Assembly: GCA_025989215.1 (NCBI GenBank)
Contig: JAPDNP010000008.1
Coordinates: 186,001-250,000 of the forward strand
Direction of reading: 5' to 3'
Length of the DNA: 64,000 nt
Source of the DNA: Neisseriaceae bacterium JH1-16
GTDB taxonomy: Bacteria; Pseudomonadota; Gammaproteobacteria; Burkholderiales; Chromobacteriaceae
In this document: positions 10,750-23,162 of the stretch, one piece after another
Layout: the number at the start of each line of letters is the position of its first letter
Numbering within the stretch: the stretch's first letter is position 1
Made by a program: the position numbers and the translations under genes
Notes under the pieces: generated by a model
What the model saw: the letters and a program-made list of their open reading frames with translations, nothing else
Database searches by the model: none
What the model was told of the DNA's origin: nothing

Positions 10750-11634
10750 TTGCTCAACACCGACCACTTCACCCAACTCGTCGAGCGCTTCAGCGACAAC
10801 CTGCTGACCGGACTCGCCAGCGTCGGCCTGAACCTGATGCTGGCACTGCTGATCGTCTGGCTGGGCTGGAGCATCAGCCGCCGCGCCGAGCGGGCGCTGG
10901 ACGCGTCACTGGCCCGTTCGCAGCGCATCGACGACACGCTCAAGCCGCTGCTCAAAAGCCTGGTGAGCTGGGCGCTGAAGATCATCGCGCTGGCGCTGGC
11001 GTTGTCCCAGGTCGGCGTGCAGATGGCGACCATCGCCGCAATGCTCGGCGCCGCCGGCCTGGCGGTGGGCCTGGCGCTGCAGGGCACGCTGCAGAACATC
11101 GCCGCCGGCATCATGCTGGTGATGCTGCGGCCGTTCAAAGTGGGCGAATACATCGAGTGCGGCGCGGTCCAGGGCACGGTGCACGAGATCGCGCTATTCA
11201 ACACCCTGATCGAGCGCTTCGACGGCATCTACCAGTATGTGCCGAACAGCCAGCTGTGGTCGGGCAGCGTGCTCAACTACAGCCGCAACAGCCAGCGCCG
11301 TCTCGACGTGCCGGTGAAGATCGACTTCCGCGCCGACACCAGCCACGCGCTGACCCTGCTCGACGCCTTCATCCGCCAGCACCCGCAGACCCTGGCCGAC
11401 CCGGCGCCGCGGGTGATGGTGCTCGACGTCAACGACGCGTTCACCACGCTGAACATCCGCGCCTGGACCCAGAACGACCAGTACTGGGACTTCCGCTGGG
11501 ACGTGTATTCGAAGGTGCGCGCGCTGCTGGAAGACGCCGGCATCCCGCTGTCGGTGCCGAGCTACCAGGTGTTCGCGCCGGAGAGCGACGCCGCCGAGCG
11601 ACCGGTGCCGGTGCCGCCGCGCGCTAAGGTGTAA
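10750..11634 (+). CDS. Small-conductance mechanosensitive channel, MscS family
   Basis: 294 residues, the size of E. coli MscS. Three transmembrane helices are visible (about 20-42, 66-86 and 93-123); the pore helix contains the Gly/Ala-rich AAMLGAAGLAVGLALQGTLQNIAAGIMLVMLRPFKVGEYI pattern, followed by the beta domain (VPNSQLWSGSVLNYSRN) and the C-terminal alpha/beta part. It would open on hypo-osmotic shock. The start is TTG at 10750 with AAGGAG nine bases upstream; no ATG fits. It is a single-gene unit ending in a strong terminator. Confidence 0.93.
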   Translation: MLNTDHFTQLVERFSDNLLTGLASVGLNLMLALLIVWLGWSISRRAERALDASLARSQRIDDTLKPLLKSLVSWALKIIALALALSQVGVQMATIAAMLGAAGLAVGLALQGTLQNIAAGIMLVMLRPFKVGEYIECGAVQGTVHEIALFNTLIERFDGIYQYVPNSQLWSGSVLNYSRNSQRRLDVPVKIDFRADTSHALTLLDAFIRQHPQTLADPAPRVMVLDVNDAFTTLNIRAWTQNDQYWDFRWDVYSKVRALLEDAGIPLSVPSYQVFAPESDAAERPVPVPPRAKV

Positions 11635-11651
11635 GGCGCTCCGCCAAAAGC

Positions 11652-11677
11652 AAAGCCCGCCGATTGGCGGGCTTTTT
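11652..11677 (+). terminator. Rho-independent terminator after mscS-like gene
   Basis: AAAGCCCGCC pairs with GGCGGGCTTT around GATT and is followed by T residues. It lies between the convergent channel and hydrolase genes. Confidence 0.9.
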
Positions 11678-11693
11678 GTTGTCCGGCGCGTGT

Positions 11694-12632
11694 TCAGGCG
11701 GCCTGCGGAGCCGTGGCCGCGGGCGCGTGGCGATCGAGCCAGGCCAGCAGGTCGCGCTCGACCGTGCCGCGCTGGCTGTCGTTGTGCATCTCGTGGCGCC
11801 CGCCCGGGTAGACGGTGACGCTCACGTCGACGAGCCCGGCCGCGCGGTAGCGGCGCGCCAGCTGGTTCAGGCCGAAACGGCCCAGGCTGACCGGGTCGCG
11901 GCTGCCGGCCATCAGCCACACCGAGCAGGCGATATTGAAGCCCACCCCGCGCGCCTCGTCGGCCTCCAGCTGCACAATGCCGCCGAACAGGTCGCGCCAT
12001 AGCCCGGCACTGACGTCGAAACCACACAGCGGATCGAAGCGGTAGGCATCGACCTCGTGCGGGTCGCGCGACAACCAGTCGAACGGGGTGCGGGCCGGGA
12101 AGAAACCGAGGTTGAAGCTGCCGAATACCAGCCTTGCCAGCAGCCGGTTCGGCGCGGTGGAACCGTGCCTGCGACCCTGCCAGCCCGCCACCCGGCCGAG
12201 CACGGCGGCCAACCAGCGCTGCCGGTAGCCGGTGGCCGACAGCACCAGACCCGACAGGCGCGCACCGTAGCGCGCGAAGAACGCGCGGGCGATGAAGCTG
12301 CCCATGCTGTGGCCGAATAGCAACTGCGGCAGACCGGGCGCCCGCTCGGCCGCCCATTCCTGCACCACGCGCAGGTCGTCGACCACCTTGTCCCAACCGT
12401 CGGCATCGGCATAGTGGCCACGCACCACCGGGGCCACGCCGTGGCCCCGGTGGTCGTGCGCCACCACCAGGTAGCCGGCGCCGGACAAGCGCGTCGCCAG
12501 GCGGTGATAGCGCGCCGCGTACTCGCTCATGCCGTGCGAGATCAGCACGGTGGCGCGCGGCGTACCGGCCGGCGCCCACAGGCAAACGGCAATGGCAGCG
12601 CCGTCAGAAGCAATCAGGGAAAAGGTCTGCAT
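11694..12632 (-). CDS. Alpha/beta hydrolase, lysophospholipase/monoacylglycerol lipase-like
   Basis: 312 residues from the ATG at 12632. The fold is clear: oxyanion segment ISHGMSEYAARYHRLA, HDHRGHG loop, nucleophile elbow GHSMGS, and late acid/base residues in AGSRDPVS and GGRHEMHND. This order matches serine hydrolases of the lysophospholipase/monoglyceride lipase (S33-like) group, acting on acylglycerols or lysophospholipids. No signal peptide is seen, so it is probably cytoplasmic. In-frame ATGs at 12650 and 12668 are alternatives; none has a good Shine-Dalgarno. Substrate is inferred. Confidence 0.88.
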   Translation of the reverse strand: MQTFSLIASDGAAIAVCLWAPAGTPRATVLISHGMSEYAARYHRLATRLSGAGYLVVAHDHRGHGVAPVVRGHYADADGWDKVVDDLRVVQEWAAERAPGLPQLLFGHSMGSFIARAFFARYGARLSGLVLSATGYRQRWLAAVLGRVAGWQGRRHGSTAPNRLLARLVFGSFNLGFFPARTPFDWLSRDPHEVDAYRFDPLCGFDVSAGLWRDLFGGIVQLEADEARGVGFNIACSVWLMAGSRDPVSLGRFGLNQLARRYRAAGLVDVSVTVYPGGRHEMHNDSQRGTVERDLLAWLDRHAPAATAPQAA

Positions 12633-12685
12633 CGGTGGCGGGCTCTGCATCGGGAATGACCAGGGCATTTAGCCACGGGGCACGC

Positions 12686-12710
12686 AAAAACGCCACGGCA
12701 AGCCGTGGCG
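12686..12710 (-). terminator. Terminator for the chemoreceptor gene
   Basis: CGCCACGG (12691-12698) and CCGTGGCG (12703-12710) pair around a 4-base loop. On the minus strand the hairpin is followed by a run of five T, placing it correctly after the chemoreceptor gene. Confidence 0.8.
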
Positions 12711-12815
12711 CTCGATCAAGGTTGGCCGAAGCCGCCTCCTGACGCTATCAGCATGCTGCCTTGGCTAGGGCCGTAGGCAGGCAAGGCGGTACAACAGGGC
12801 AGCATGGCGGCTGCG

Positions 12816-14459
12816 TCACAGTCGGAAGAACTGCACGCTCTGCCCCAGCCCGTTCGCCACCCCGGCGATCTTCTGGCTGTTCTCGTCGATGTTCTGCATC
12901 GCCGCGGTGGTTTCCTCGGCCATCTGCGCCATCTGCTCCATATTGCGGGCGATGTCGGTGCTGGCAGCCTTCTGTTCCTCCACCGAGGACGCAATGTTGT
13001 CGATGTCCTGACCCGATTCGCTGACGCTGACGTCCGAGGCGCTGAACAGCGCTGCCACCGAGCCGACCACCTCGCGGCTAGTCGCCAGCGATGCCAGGCC
13101 CTGCTGCACCACCGCGTCGAGCGCGCTCGACTTCACCCCGAGCTGCTGGTTGACGGTGTCGATCTCGCTGGCCGAGCTCGACGACTTTTCGGCCAACTTG
13201 CGCACCTCGTCGGCCACCACCGCGAAGCCGCGGCCCTGCTCGCCGGCGCGCGCCGCCTCAATCGCCGCGTTCAGCGCCAACAGATTGGTCTGATCGGCGA
13301 TGTCGCGCACCTCGCGGGTCATGCTGCTGATCGACTGGGTGCTCTGCACAAAGTCCTTCACCGCGCCGGCCAGGTTCTGGATCACCGCCTGCATCTGCTC
13401 CATCTCGGCCTGCAGCTGGGCGACGCTGCGCGTGCCCTCGCGGCTGCTCTGCAGATTGCCCGACGCCTTCTGGCGCAGCTCGTCGGCCGCGTCGGCGACG
13501 CTGGCGATGCTCACCGTCAGTTGCTCGACCGCCGCCGCCGAGGCGCTGGCGGCCGAGGCCTGGTGGCGGCTGGCACCGAGCACCTGCCCGGACGAGGCAG
13601 CCAGGTGCTCGACCATGCGCTGCGACTCGTCGACGCCGGCACGCACCTGCCGCACCGTCTTGCTCAGATTCGATACCATCTTCTGCAGCGCCAGCTGCAG
13701 CTGGCCGACCTCGTCGTCGCCGTCGACGTCGATCTGCACGTTCAGCTGGCCGGATGCCACCGCGTCGGCCACCTCGACCGCGTCGGCGAGCGGGCGGGTG
13801 ATCGAACGAGTGATCGCCACCGCCAGCAACACACCGATCAGCAGCGAGGCGGCGGAGAGCGTCACGATCAGCGTCTCGGCGAGGGCGATCTTGGCAGCGC
13901 CCTGCTGCGCATCATCCTCGTTGGAAGCGAACTCGGCCTCGAGGAAGGCCTTCAGGGTGCCGGCGAGCGCATAGTTGCTGGACGACAACTCGGCGCCGAT
14001 CAACGAACGCGCCTCGTTGATCTGCCCGCCCTCGTAGAGCTGCTCGACGCTGGCCACCTGCTTGTCGAGCGCGGCACGGTTGGCTTCCAGCTGCGCGTAC
14101 AGGGTGCGCTCCTTGTCCAGGCCGTCGGGGCTGTTGACCAGCGCCTTGAGCTTGTCGGCCTCGGCGCCATAGGTCTGGCGGCTTTCTTTCAGCAGCGCTT
14201 TCTTGGACGAGCGTTGCGCGTCGTCCTCGGCGAATACATAGTCGCCGGCCGCGCGGAACTCGGTCATCGACGCGGTCTGCATCCGCGACAGCGCCTGCAC
14301 GTTCGGATTGGTCACCGCGGTGATGGTGCGGAACTTGTTGGCTACCCCGGCCATCTCGATCCAGGCGCCGACGGCGATCGCCAGCATCAACATCAGCAAG
14401 GCGGCAAACGCCAAGGCCAAGCGGTTGCCTATCGACAGGCGTCGAAACAGACTATTCAT
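12816..14459 (-). CDS. Methyl-accepting chemotaxis protein
   Basis: 547 residues. One transmembrane helix at about 16-36, a periplasmic four-helix-bundle-type sensor region ([26 protein letters not shown]), a second helix at about 195-215, a HAMP linker, then the signalling domain with the hairpin tip around [33 protein letters not shown]. It should send ligand signals to CheA/CheW at the inner membrane; no che genes are near. The ATG at 14459 has GGGGGTG upstream. A second receptor gene lies at 18178-19812. The ligand is unknown. Confidence 0.95.
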   Translation of the reverse strand: MNSLFRRLSIGNRLALAFAALLMLMLAIAVGAWIEMAGVANKFRTITAVTNPNVQALSRMQTASMTEFRAAGDYVFAEDDAQRSSKKALLKESRQTYGAEADKLKALVNSPDGLDKERTLYAQLEANRAALDKQVASVEQLYEGGQINEARSLIGAELSSSNYALAGTLKAFLEAEFASNEDDAQQGAAKIALAETLIVTLSAASLLIGVLLAVAITRSITRPLADAVEVADAVASGQLNVQIDVDGDDEVGQLQLALQKMVSNLSKTVRQVRAGVDESQRMVEHLAASSGQVLGASRHQASAASASAAAVEQLTVSIASVADAADELRQKASGNLQSSREGTRSVAQLQAEMEQMQAVIQNLAGAVKDFVQSTQSISSMTREVRDIADQTNLLALNAAIEAARAGEQGRGFAVVADEVRKLAEKSSSSASEIDTVNQQLGVKSSALDAVVQQGLASLATSREVVGSVAALFSASDVSVSESGQDIDNIASSVEEQKAASTDIARNMEQMAQMAEETTAAMQNIDENSQKIAGVANGLGQSVQFFRL

Positions 14460-14561
14460 ATTCACCCCCAAACGCTTATAGCTGATCTGATTGTTTTAAA
14501 TTCAATCTAATTATTAGAGATAAAGCGAATCGCAACAAGCATTGGGTGATGACAGTTTGAT

Positions 14562-15005
14562 TTAACCCCTCTCGCCGTCGGAGCGGCGGTGTCGAGCGAA
14601 GCGGCGCAGTGCCGCCGCCAGGCCCGGATCGCTCAGGCCATCGGCGGCCGACTCCAGCGCCGCGATGCCCGCTTCGCCCACCGTCAGCCGGTTGTAGCGT
14701 GGCGGCGTTATGCTAGGCAGCACCACCCGCACCCGCACGCTGCGGGCGACATGGCCCGTCCGGGCGAGCGCCGGCAGAAAACCCGGCGCCATCAGGCGCA
14801 GCCGCGCCGCCACCGCGCCGTTGTCGGCGAACAGTACCAACTCGCCCTCGCGGATCAGCACGGCGCGACAGTGTTCGCCCAGATTGGCCGGCACCAGCTT
14901 CTTGAACTGGCGGTCGAGTGCCATCAGCGCCTGGGCCTGCTCGGTCAGGCGCGCGAGCTGGCTGTCTTTGCGGACGATGTCGGCGGGGGTACGGCTGGCT
15001 CTCAT
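14562..15005 (-). CDS. dciA: DciA-like DnaB-helicase loader (DUF721)
   Basis: 147 residues of the DUF721/DciA family: an N-terminal helix then a KH-like core (LVPANLGEHCRAVLIREGELVLFADNGAVAARLRLM...RVRVV). DciA is the ancestral bacterial helicase operator that helps load DnaB at the origin in species lacking DnaC/DnaI. A position divergent from secA is common in beta- and gammaproteobacteria and supports the call. The ATG at 15005 is chosen because similarity starts there; the open frame upstream is Arg/His-rich noise. The C-terminal 35 residues are low in conservation. Confidence 0.8.
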   Translation of the reverse strand: MRASRTPADIVRKDSQLARLTEQAQALMALDRQFKKLVPANLGEHCRAVLIREGELVLFADNGAVAARLRLMAPGFLPALARTGHVARSVRVRVVLPSITPPRYNRLTVGEAGIAALESAADGLSDPGLAAALRRFARHRRSDGERG

Positions 15006-15230
15006 TGCGGGCACTCGAAGGCGGGGCGGACGCTCATTGTAGCGCGCCACGTCGGCTGTCCGTCGGTGCCGGTGACGACGCCGACGAGCGGAATGCATCG
15101 GCGAATGCGACACTTCCCGGCAAATTATGGCGGCAGAGCTTGAGGAATCGCCAACATGCCCCCATCCGGGGGGGCAACGATGTGCTAAAATTTTCACCAT
15201 TTTTTTGGCTTTGAGCCTGGACGAATCCGA

Positions 15231-17948
<2,718 letters not shown>

Positions 17949-17967
17949 TAGGCTAGATGTTCCCAAC

Positions 17968-17998
17968 ACAGGGCCCCATACGGGGCCCTGTTTTTTTT
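17968..17998 (+). terminator. secA terminator
   Basis: ACAGGGCCCC pairs with GGGGCCCTGT around ATAC and is followed by eight T. Confidence 0.95.
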
Positions 17999-18115
17999 GT
18001 GCGGCATGTCGATGTGTTGCCGTTGGCAGATGACCGGATCGGGGCGAGATGCGTGCGCTTCGCAGCCGGGCGATGCGGGAAGGGCCACGCCAGCTAACCG
18101 GCCAGCAGATAGCAG

Positions 18116-18139
18116 AACGGGCGCCCTGTGGCGCCCGTT
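18116..18139. terminator. GC-rich hairpin at chemoreceptor 3' end
   Basis: AACGGGCGCC and GGCGCCCGTT pair perfectly around CTGT. There is no clear T-run, so it may act as an mRNA 3' stabiliser as much as a terminator. An inverted 9-mer pair follows at once. Confidence 0.6.
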
Positions 18140-18144
18140 CGTCG

Positions 18145-18171
18145 TTCGGCCAACCTCTAAGGTTGGCTGAA
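18145..18171. repeat. Inverted 9-mer pair, one arm with a single mismatch
   Basis: TTCGGCCAACC (18145-18155) faces GGTTGGCTGAA (18161-18171) across TCTAA. The second arm differs from the motif at one base (CTGAA for CCGAA). It lies seven bases beyond the stop of the chemoreceptor gene. Confidence 0.8.
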
Positions 18172-18177
18172 GCCGGC

Positions 18178-19812
18178 TCAGATCACGAAGCCGCTCAGCG
18201 ACAAATTCAGCGTCTGCGCGCTGCCTTCCAGGCTCTTCGCCTCGCCGCTCAGGCTGCCGGTCTCGCGCGCGGTGGCCTGCGAATGCTGTTCCAGCTCGGC
18301 GAGCGCGCCGTTCATCGCCTGGATGTCGCTGCGAATCTCGCGGGTCTGCGCCAGCGCGCTCTGGAACGCCTGGCTCAGTTCGCCGATCAGCCCGTTGGTG
18401 TCGGTCAGCGTCGCCTGCACGCCGCCAGACGCATGCGCCAGCTCGCCGGCCTCGCCGCCCTGCTCGGTGATGCTCTGCGCGGTGCTGGCGATGGTGGCGA
18501 GCAGCGCCGTGGTCAGCTGGCTGGTTTCGGCCAAGGTGCCCTGGGTCTGCCCGGCTAGCTTCCTCACCTCGTCGGCCACCACCGCGAAACCGCGCCCGGC
18601 CTCACCGGCCCGCGCCGCCTCGATCGCCGCGTTCAGCGCCAACAGATTGGTTTGCTCCGAGATGCTGGCGATGCGCCCGAGCACGCCGGTGATCGCGTGC
18701 ACGTCCTGGCTGAGCGCGGCGAAACGCTCGCCCAGCTCGCGATTCGCATCGACGTGGCGCGCCAGCCCGCTGGCCAGCGCCCCGACGCTGTCGCGCGATT
18801 CGGCCAACTGCTGCGACACCCCGGCGATGCGCTCCTCCAGCGCGCCGACGCTGCCGGCGGTGTCGTCGGCCAGCGCCTGGATGTGCGCCGCATGGTTGGC
18901 CAGCTCGCCGAGACGCTGCTGGCCGCGCTGCGCGGTGGCCTGCAGATTGAAGGCGCTCTGCTGCACGTTCTCGGCGCTGTGGAAGGTGTTGCGCGCGTTG
19001 CTCGACACATCGATCAGGATGTTGCGGAACGCCTCGGCCAGGCGGTTGAACTGGCCGGCCATCCGCGCGATCTCGTCGCTGCCGTTGACCTTGAGCTGCT
19101 GGGTCAGGTCCTGGCGCGTCGCGGTGCGCTCGATATGGCTGGCGATGCGGCCGATCGAGCTGGCCATCAGCTGTGCCAGCGCCCAGGCCAGCAGCCCGCC
19201 GACCAACAGGCTCACCGCACCGATGCCCAGCGCGCCGATCAGCGCCGCCTGGCGCGCCTCGGCCACCGCCGCCAGCGGCACGTCGGCCGCCATCACCACC
19301 CGCTGCCCGCCGATGTTCAGCGGGATGAACACCGAGCGGAAGCTGCCGTACTGGTCGCTGTATTCGTCGTAGTCCTGCTCACCGCTGGCGAACGCGCGCC
19401 GCAGGCCGTCGCTGGCGTCGTAGGGCTGCAGGTGGTGGCCGAACTTGCCGCTGGCGAGCTCCGCCGGGCCGGCACCATCGGCCAGATACACCACCTTGCC
19501 GTCCTTCTGCCCCAGCAAGTACAGGTAGGCGATGCCGAACTGGCGGCCGTAGCGGTCGAGCCGGCGCGCATTGGCCAGCATCTCGGCGTTGTCGACCCGC
19601 CCCGGCGTGTACATGCGGCCGAGGAAATCGCCGCCGAGCACGAACGGCACCGCGCGCGCCGCGGCGTTCAGCCGGGTGTCGATCAGCGCGAGGCTGTGCT
19701 CGGTGCTGGCCCGGTAGCTGTAGGCGGTATACGCCGACACGGTCAGCAGGTTCAACAACAGGAACAACCAGGTCAACTTGGTCTTGACGGACCATCGGGA
19801 CAGCCAGCGCAT
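18178..19812 (-). CDS. Methyl-accepting chemotaxis protein with Cache-like sensor
   Basis: 544 residues. Transmembrane helices lie at about 13-33 and 188-212. Between them is a ~150-residue periplasmic domain with [31 protein letters not shown] and [23 protein letters not shown], which looks like a Cache/PDC-type small-molecule sensor. HAMP follows, then a signalling domain with [35 protein letters not shown]. The ATG at 19812 has GGAG upstream; an in-frame 44-codon extension is rejected because it would bury the helix. Ligand unknown. Confidence 0.93.
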   Translation of the reverse strand: MRWLSRWSVKTKLTWLFLLLNLLTVSAYTAYSYRASTEHSLALIDTRLNAAARAVPFVLGGDFLGRMYTPGRVDNAEMLANARRLDRYGRQFGIAYLYLLGQKDGKVVYLADGAGPAELASGKFGHHLQPYDASDGLRRAFASGEQDYDEYSDQYGSFRSVFIPLNIGGQRVVMAADVPLAAVAEARQAALIGALGIGAVSLLVGGLLAWALAQLMASSIGRIASHIERTATRQDLTQQLKVNGSDEIARMAGQFNRLAEAFRNILIDVSSNARNTFHSAENVQQSAFNLQATAQRGQQRLGELANHAAHIQALADDTAGSVGALEERIAGVSQQLAESRDSVGALASGLARHVDANRELGERFAALSQDVHAITGVLGRIASISEQTNLLALNAAIEAARAGEAGRGFAVVADEVRKLAGQTQGTLAETSQLTTALLATIASTAQSITEQGGEAGELAHASGGVQATLTDTNGLIGELSQAFQSALAQTREIRSDIQAMNGALAELEQHSQATARETGSLSGEAKSLEGSAQTLNLSLSGFVI

Positions 19813-20017
19813 CGATAATTCTCCGAAAGAAGCGGGCCTGAATAGGCCAGGCTCGATTGAATAGAAAATACCTTTGTCATGCAATGGTTTATCGATCAAG
19901 AACAAAAGAATTTCTTCTGGCGGCCGGCGGGAATGGAATGACATTCTGTAGCGAGGCCCTGCCGTCGGCCGAACGGCTCTGGTACTCTTGAGCGATTGAC
20001 CTACTTCCTACGCCGGC

Positions 20018-20614
20018 ATGACCGCAACCTCGAATCTGCTCTATCTCGCCTCCGGCAGCCCACGCCGCCGCGAACTCCTGGAACAACTCGGCGTCTCTCT
20101 GGAACGCATCCATGCCGACATCGACGAGTCGGTGCTGCCCGGCGAGGATGCCATCCGCTATACCGAGCGCCTGGCCGAAGCCAAGGCCGCGGCCGGCTGG
20201 CAGGTGGTGGTCAACTGCGGTCTGCCTAGCCGCCCGCTGTTGTCGGCCGACACCACGGTGACGCTCGACGGCGAGATCTTCGGCAAGCCGGCCGACGCCG
20301 ACGACGCCCGCCGCATGCTGCGCGCCTTCTCCGGCCGCGATCACCAGGTAGTCACCGCGGTGGCGCTGCGCCAGGACGACACGGTCAAGCTCGCCACCTC
20401 GGTGACCACGGTACGCTTCAAGACGCTGTCGGACGCCGAGATCGAGCGCTACATCGCCAGCGGCGAGCCGTTCGACAAGGCCGGCGGCTACGGCATCCAG
20501 GGCCGTGCCGGCGTGTTCGTCGAACGCCTGAACGGTAGCTTCACCGGCGTAGTCGGCCTGCCCTTATACGAAACCGCCCAATTGTTGGCCGAATTCGGCC
20601 TGACTCTGCCCTGA
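20018..20614 (+). CDS. maf: Maf nucleoside-triphosphate pyrophosphatase (dTTP/UTP type)
   Basis: 198 residues. Maf proteins hydrolyse dTTP, UTP and modified nucleotides to monophosphates and are linked to septum control. The N-terminal LASGSPRRRELL phosphate loop, the catalytic SADTTVTLDGEIFGKP segment and the FDKAGGYGIQGRAGVFVERLNGSFTGVVGLPL block are canonical; the last pattern fits the YhdE (dTTPase/UTPase) subgroup. It lies 11 bases upstream of rng, the usual maf-rng order. An ATG at 20018 fits the family start. One TTGGCCGAA copy near the end encodes LLAEFG. Confidence 0.95.
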   Translation: MTATSNLLYLASGSPRRRELLEQLGVSLERIHADIDESVLPGEDAIRYTERLAEAKAAAGWQVVVNCGLPSRPLLSADTTVTLDGEIFGKPADADDARRMLRAFSGRDHQVVTAVALRQDDTVKLATSVTTVRFKTLSDAEIERYIASGEPFDKAGGYGIQGRAGVFVERLNGSFTGVVGLPLYETAQLLAEFGLTLP

Positions 20615-20625
20615 AGGGGATAGCC

Positions 20626-22122
20626 ATGTTGCACCAACCCATTCCCCTGCCCCGCGACCTGCCGCGCCCGCGCGAGCAGATCTTGGTCAACATCACCCCG
20701 CAGGAAACCCGCGTCGCGGTGGTCGAAGACAGCGTCGTGCAGGAACTGCACGTCGAGCGCGCCGCCAGCCGCGGCATCGTCGGCAATATCTACCTGGGCC
20801 AGGTGAAGCGCGTGCTGCCGGGCATGCAGAGCGCCTTCATCGAGATCGGCCTGGAGCGCGCCGCCTTCCTGCACATCGCCGACGTGCTGGAACAACGCCA
20901 GCACCCGACCGAGCCGCAGCGCATCGAACGGATGCTGTTCGAGGGCCAGACCGTGCTGGTGCAGGTGATCAAGGACCCGATCGGCACCAAGGGCGCGCGC
21001 CTGTCGACGCAGATCAGCCTGGCCGGCCGCTTCCTGGTGCACCTGCCGCAGGACGAGCACATCGGCATCTCGCAGAAGATCGAACACGAAGTCGACCGGC
21101 TGTCGCTGAAGAGCCGGCTGGAGAAGCTGCTGCCGGAGGGCAGCCCGCACGGCTACATCATCCGCACCAGCGCCGAGACCTCGACCGATGCCGAGCTGGA
21201 CGCCGACGTCACCTACCTGTCCAAGCTGTGGACCGACATCCAGAGCCGCGCCAAGACCAGCCCGGCGCAGACGCTGCTGTACCAGGACCTGGCGCTGAGC
21301 CTGCGGGTGCTGCGCGACATGGTCAGCGACAGCACGCTGTCGGTGGTGGTCGACTCGACCGAGAACTACGGCAAGATGGTGGAGTTCGCCGAGCAGTACG
21401 TGAACCAGGCGGTCGCCAAGATCGAGCGCTACAGCGGAGAACGTCCGCTGTTCGAGCTGCACGGCATCGAGGCCGAAATCGACAAGGCGCTGGCGCGCCG
21501 GGTCAACCTGAAGTACGGCGGCTATCTGATCATTGATCAGACCGAGGCGATGACCACCATCGACGTCAACACCGGCGGCTTCGTCGGCACCCGCAACTTT
21601 GACGAGACCATCTACAAGACCAACCTCGAAGCCACCTACGCGATCGCGCGCCAGCTGCGGCTGCGCAACCTCGGCGGCATCATCATCGTCGACTTCATCG
21701 ACATGGAGAACGAGGAACACCGCACCCAGGTGCTGTCGGAGCTGGCCAAGACGCTGGCGCGCGACCGCACCCGCGTCACACTGAACGGCTTCACCAGTCT
21801 GGGCTTGGTCGAGATCACCCGCAAGCGTACCCGCGAGAGCCTGGCGCACGTGCTGTGCGAGCCGTGCCCGACCTGTCAGGGCCGCGGCGAGATCAAGACC
21901 GCGCAGACGGTGTGTTACGAGGTGCAGCGCGAGATCGTGCGCGAGGCGCGCAAGTTCGACGCGAAGAGCTTCCGCATCCTGGCCGCCCAGCCGGTGATCG
22001 ACATGTTCCTTGACGAGGAATCGCAGTCCCTGGCGATGCTGATCGACTTCATCGGCAAGCCGATCTCGCTGTCGGTGGAGAGTACCTACACGCAGGAACA
22101 GTTCGACGTCGTACTGCAATAA
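20626..22122 (+). CDS. rng: Ribonuclease G
   Basis: 498 residues, close to E. coli RNase G (489). It is a 5'-end-dependent endonuclease for 16S rRNA 5' maturation and mRNA decay. An S1 RNA-binding region (about 50-130) is followed by the catalytic part with metal-binding Asp residues in TTIDVNTGGFVG and IIIVDFIDM, and the zinc-link cysteines in CEPCPTCQGRG. The N-terminus carries about 16 extra residues before ILVNITPQETRVAVVE, where E. coli RNase G begins; the ATG at 20626 has AAGGGGA upstream, so the extension is probably real. Confidence 0.96.
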   Translation: MLHQPIPLPRDLPRPREQILVNITPQETRVAVVEDSVVQELHVERAASRGIVGNIYLGQVKRVLPGMQSAFIEIGLERAAFLHIADVLEQRQHPTEPQRIERMLFEGQTVLVQVIKDPIGTKGARLSTQISLAGRFLVHLPQDEHIGISQKIEHEVDRLSLKSRLEKLLPEGSPHGYIIRTSAETSTDAELDADVTYLSKLWTDIQSRAKTSPAQTLLYQDLALSLRVLRDMVSDSTLSVVVDSTENYGKMVEFAEQYVNQAVAKIERYSGERPLFELHGIEAEIDKALARRVNLKYGGYLIIDQTEAMTTIDVNTGGFVGTRNFDETIYKTNLEATYAIARQLRLRNLGGIIIVDFIDMENEEHRTQVLSELAKTLARDRTRVTLNGFTSLGLVEITRKRTRESLAHVLCEPCPTCQGRGEIKTAQTVCYEVQREIVREARKFDAKSFRILAAQPVIDMFLDEESQSLAMLIDFIGKPISLSVESTYTQEQFDVVLQ

Positions 22123-22142
22123 AGGGACGACGCCCGATACCG

Positions 22143-22174
22143 GCCCCTGCCACGCTGCAGGGGCTTTGTTTTTC
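22143..22174 (+). terminator. rng terminator
   Basis: GCCCCTGC and GCAGGGGC pair around CACGCT, followed by a T-rich stretch ending 52 bases after the rng stop. Confidence 0.85.
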
Positions 22175-22291
22175 GTGCGCGGCGGCTTTCGGCCAAGCTA
22201 TGCCCATGACATGCCCTGCCCGCGTAATAATACCAAGCAGTGAAATGATCCTGCGCGTGACCATCCGGCCCCGCGCTGCCTGGAGTTTGCA

Positions 22292-23074
22292 ATGATCGAT
22301 GCCAACGCCGACCCGATGTGGGCGGCGATCCTGACCGAAACCGCCGCCGCCGCCGAGGCCGAACCGCTGCTGGCGAGCTTCCTGCACATGACGGTGCTGC
22401 GCCACAACCGCTTCGAGGACGTGCTGGCCTTCCACCTGTCGAGCAAGCTCGCCAGCCCGACGATGGACGCGCGCGCGCTGATGGAGCTGTTCCGCGAGGC
22501 GCTGGCCGCCGACTGCACCATCAGCCGCGCCGCGCGCGCCGACATCCAGGCCTGCTACGACCGCGATCCGGCCTGCGACGCGTACTCGATGCCGCTGTTG
22601 TACTTCAAGGGCTTCCACGCCATCCAGAGCCAGCGCGTCACCCACTGGCTGTGGAAGCAGGGCCGCCAGACGCTGGCCTATTTCCTGCAGAACCGCATTT
22701 CCGAAGTGATGGGTGCCGACATCCACCCGGCCGCGCGCATCGGCGAGGGCATCATGCTCGACCACGGCACCGGCGTGGTGGTCGGCGAGACCGCGGTGAT
22801 CGGCGACAACGTGTCGATGCTGCAGGGCGTGACGCTCGGCGGCACCGGCAAGGAGCACGGCGACCGCCACCCGAAGATCGGCAACGGCGTGCTGATCGGC
22901 GCCAACGCCAGCATCCTCGGCAACATCAGCGTCGGCCAGGGTGCCAAGGTCGGCGCCGGCAGCGTGGTGCTGGACGACGTGCCGCCGCACACCACCGTGG
23001 TCGGCGTACCGGCCCGCGAGGTCGGCCGCCCGGACGAGGACATGCCGGCGCTCGGCATGGACCAGCGCGTCTAG
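22292..23074 (+). CDS. cysE: Serine O-acetyltransferase
   Basis: 260 residues. It acetylates serine to O-acetylserine, the carbon acceptor for cysteine synthesis. The N-terminal helical region (FHLSSKLASPTM, DPACDAYSMPLLYFKGFHAIQSQRVTHWLW) and the left-handed hexapeptide helix with catalytic His in IMLDHGTGVVVGETAVIGD and GDRHPKIGNGVLIGANASILGN are clear. The ATG at 22292 has TGGAG upstream. A sulfate ABC operon lies 7 kb away and feeds the same pathway, but the two are not co-transcribed. Confidence 0.97.
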   Translation: MIDANADPMWAAILTETAAAAEAEPLLASFLHMTVLRHNRFEDVLAFHLSSKLASPTMDARALMELFREALAADCTISRAARADIQACYDRDPACDAYSMPLLYFKGFHAIQSQRVTHWLWKQGRQTLAYFLQNRISEVMGADIHPAARIGEGIMLDHGTGVVVGETAVIGDNVSMLQGVTLGGTGKEHGDRHPKIGNGVLIGANASILGNISVGQGAKVGAGSVVLDDVPPHTTVVGVPAREVGRPDEDMPALGMDQRV

Positions 23075-23100
23075 GTCTGCCGCAGCATCCAGTCCTCCCC

Positions 23101-23133
23101 TTCGGCCAACCTTCTCTGCTAAGGTTGGCCGAA
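23101..23133. repeat. Perfect inverted pair of the extended 9-mer motif
   Basis: TTCGGCCAACCTT (23101-23113) and AAGGTTGGCCGAA (23121-23133) are exact 13-base complements around CTCTGCT. It lies between cysE (stop 23074) and the next gene and can form a terminator-like hairpin, though no T-run follows. Confidence 0.9.
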
Positions 23134-23162
23134 TCCGTTTCAGCTAGCGATCAGGAGCTCCC

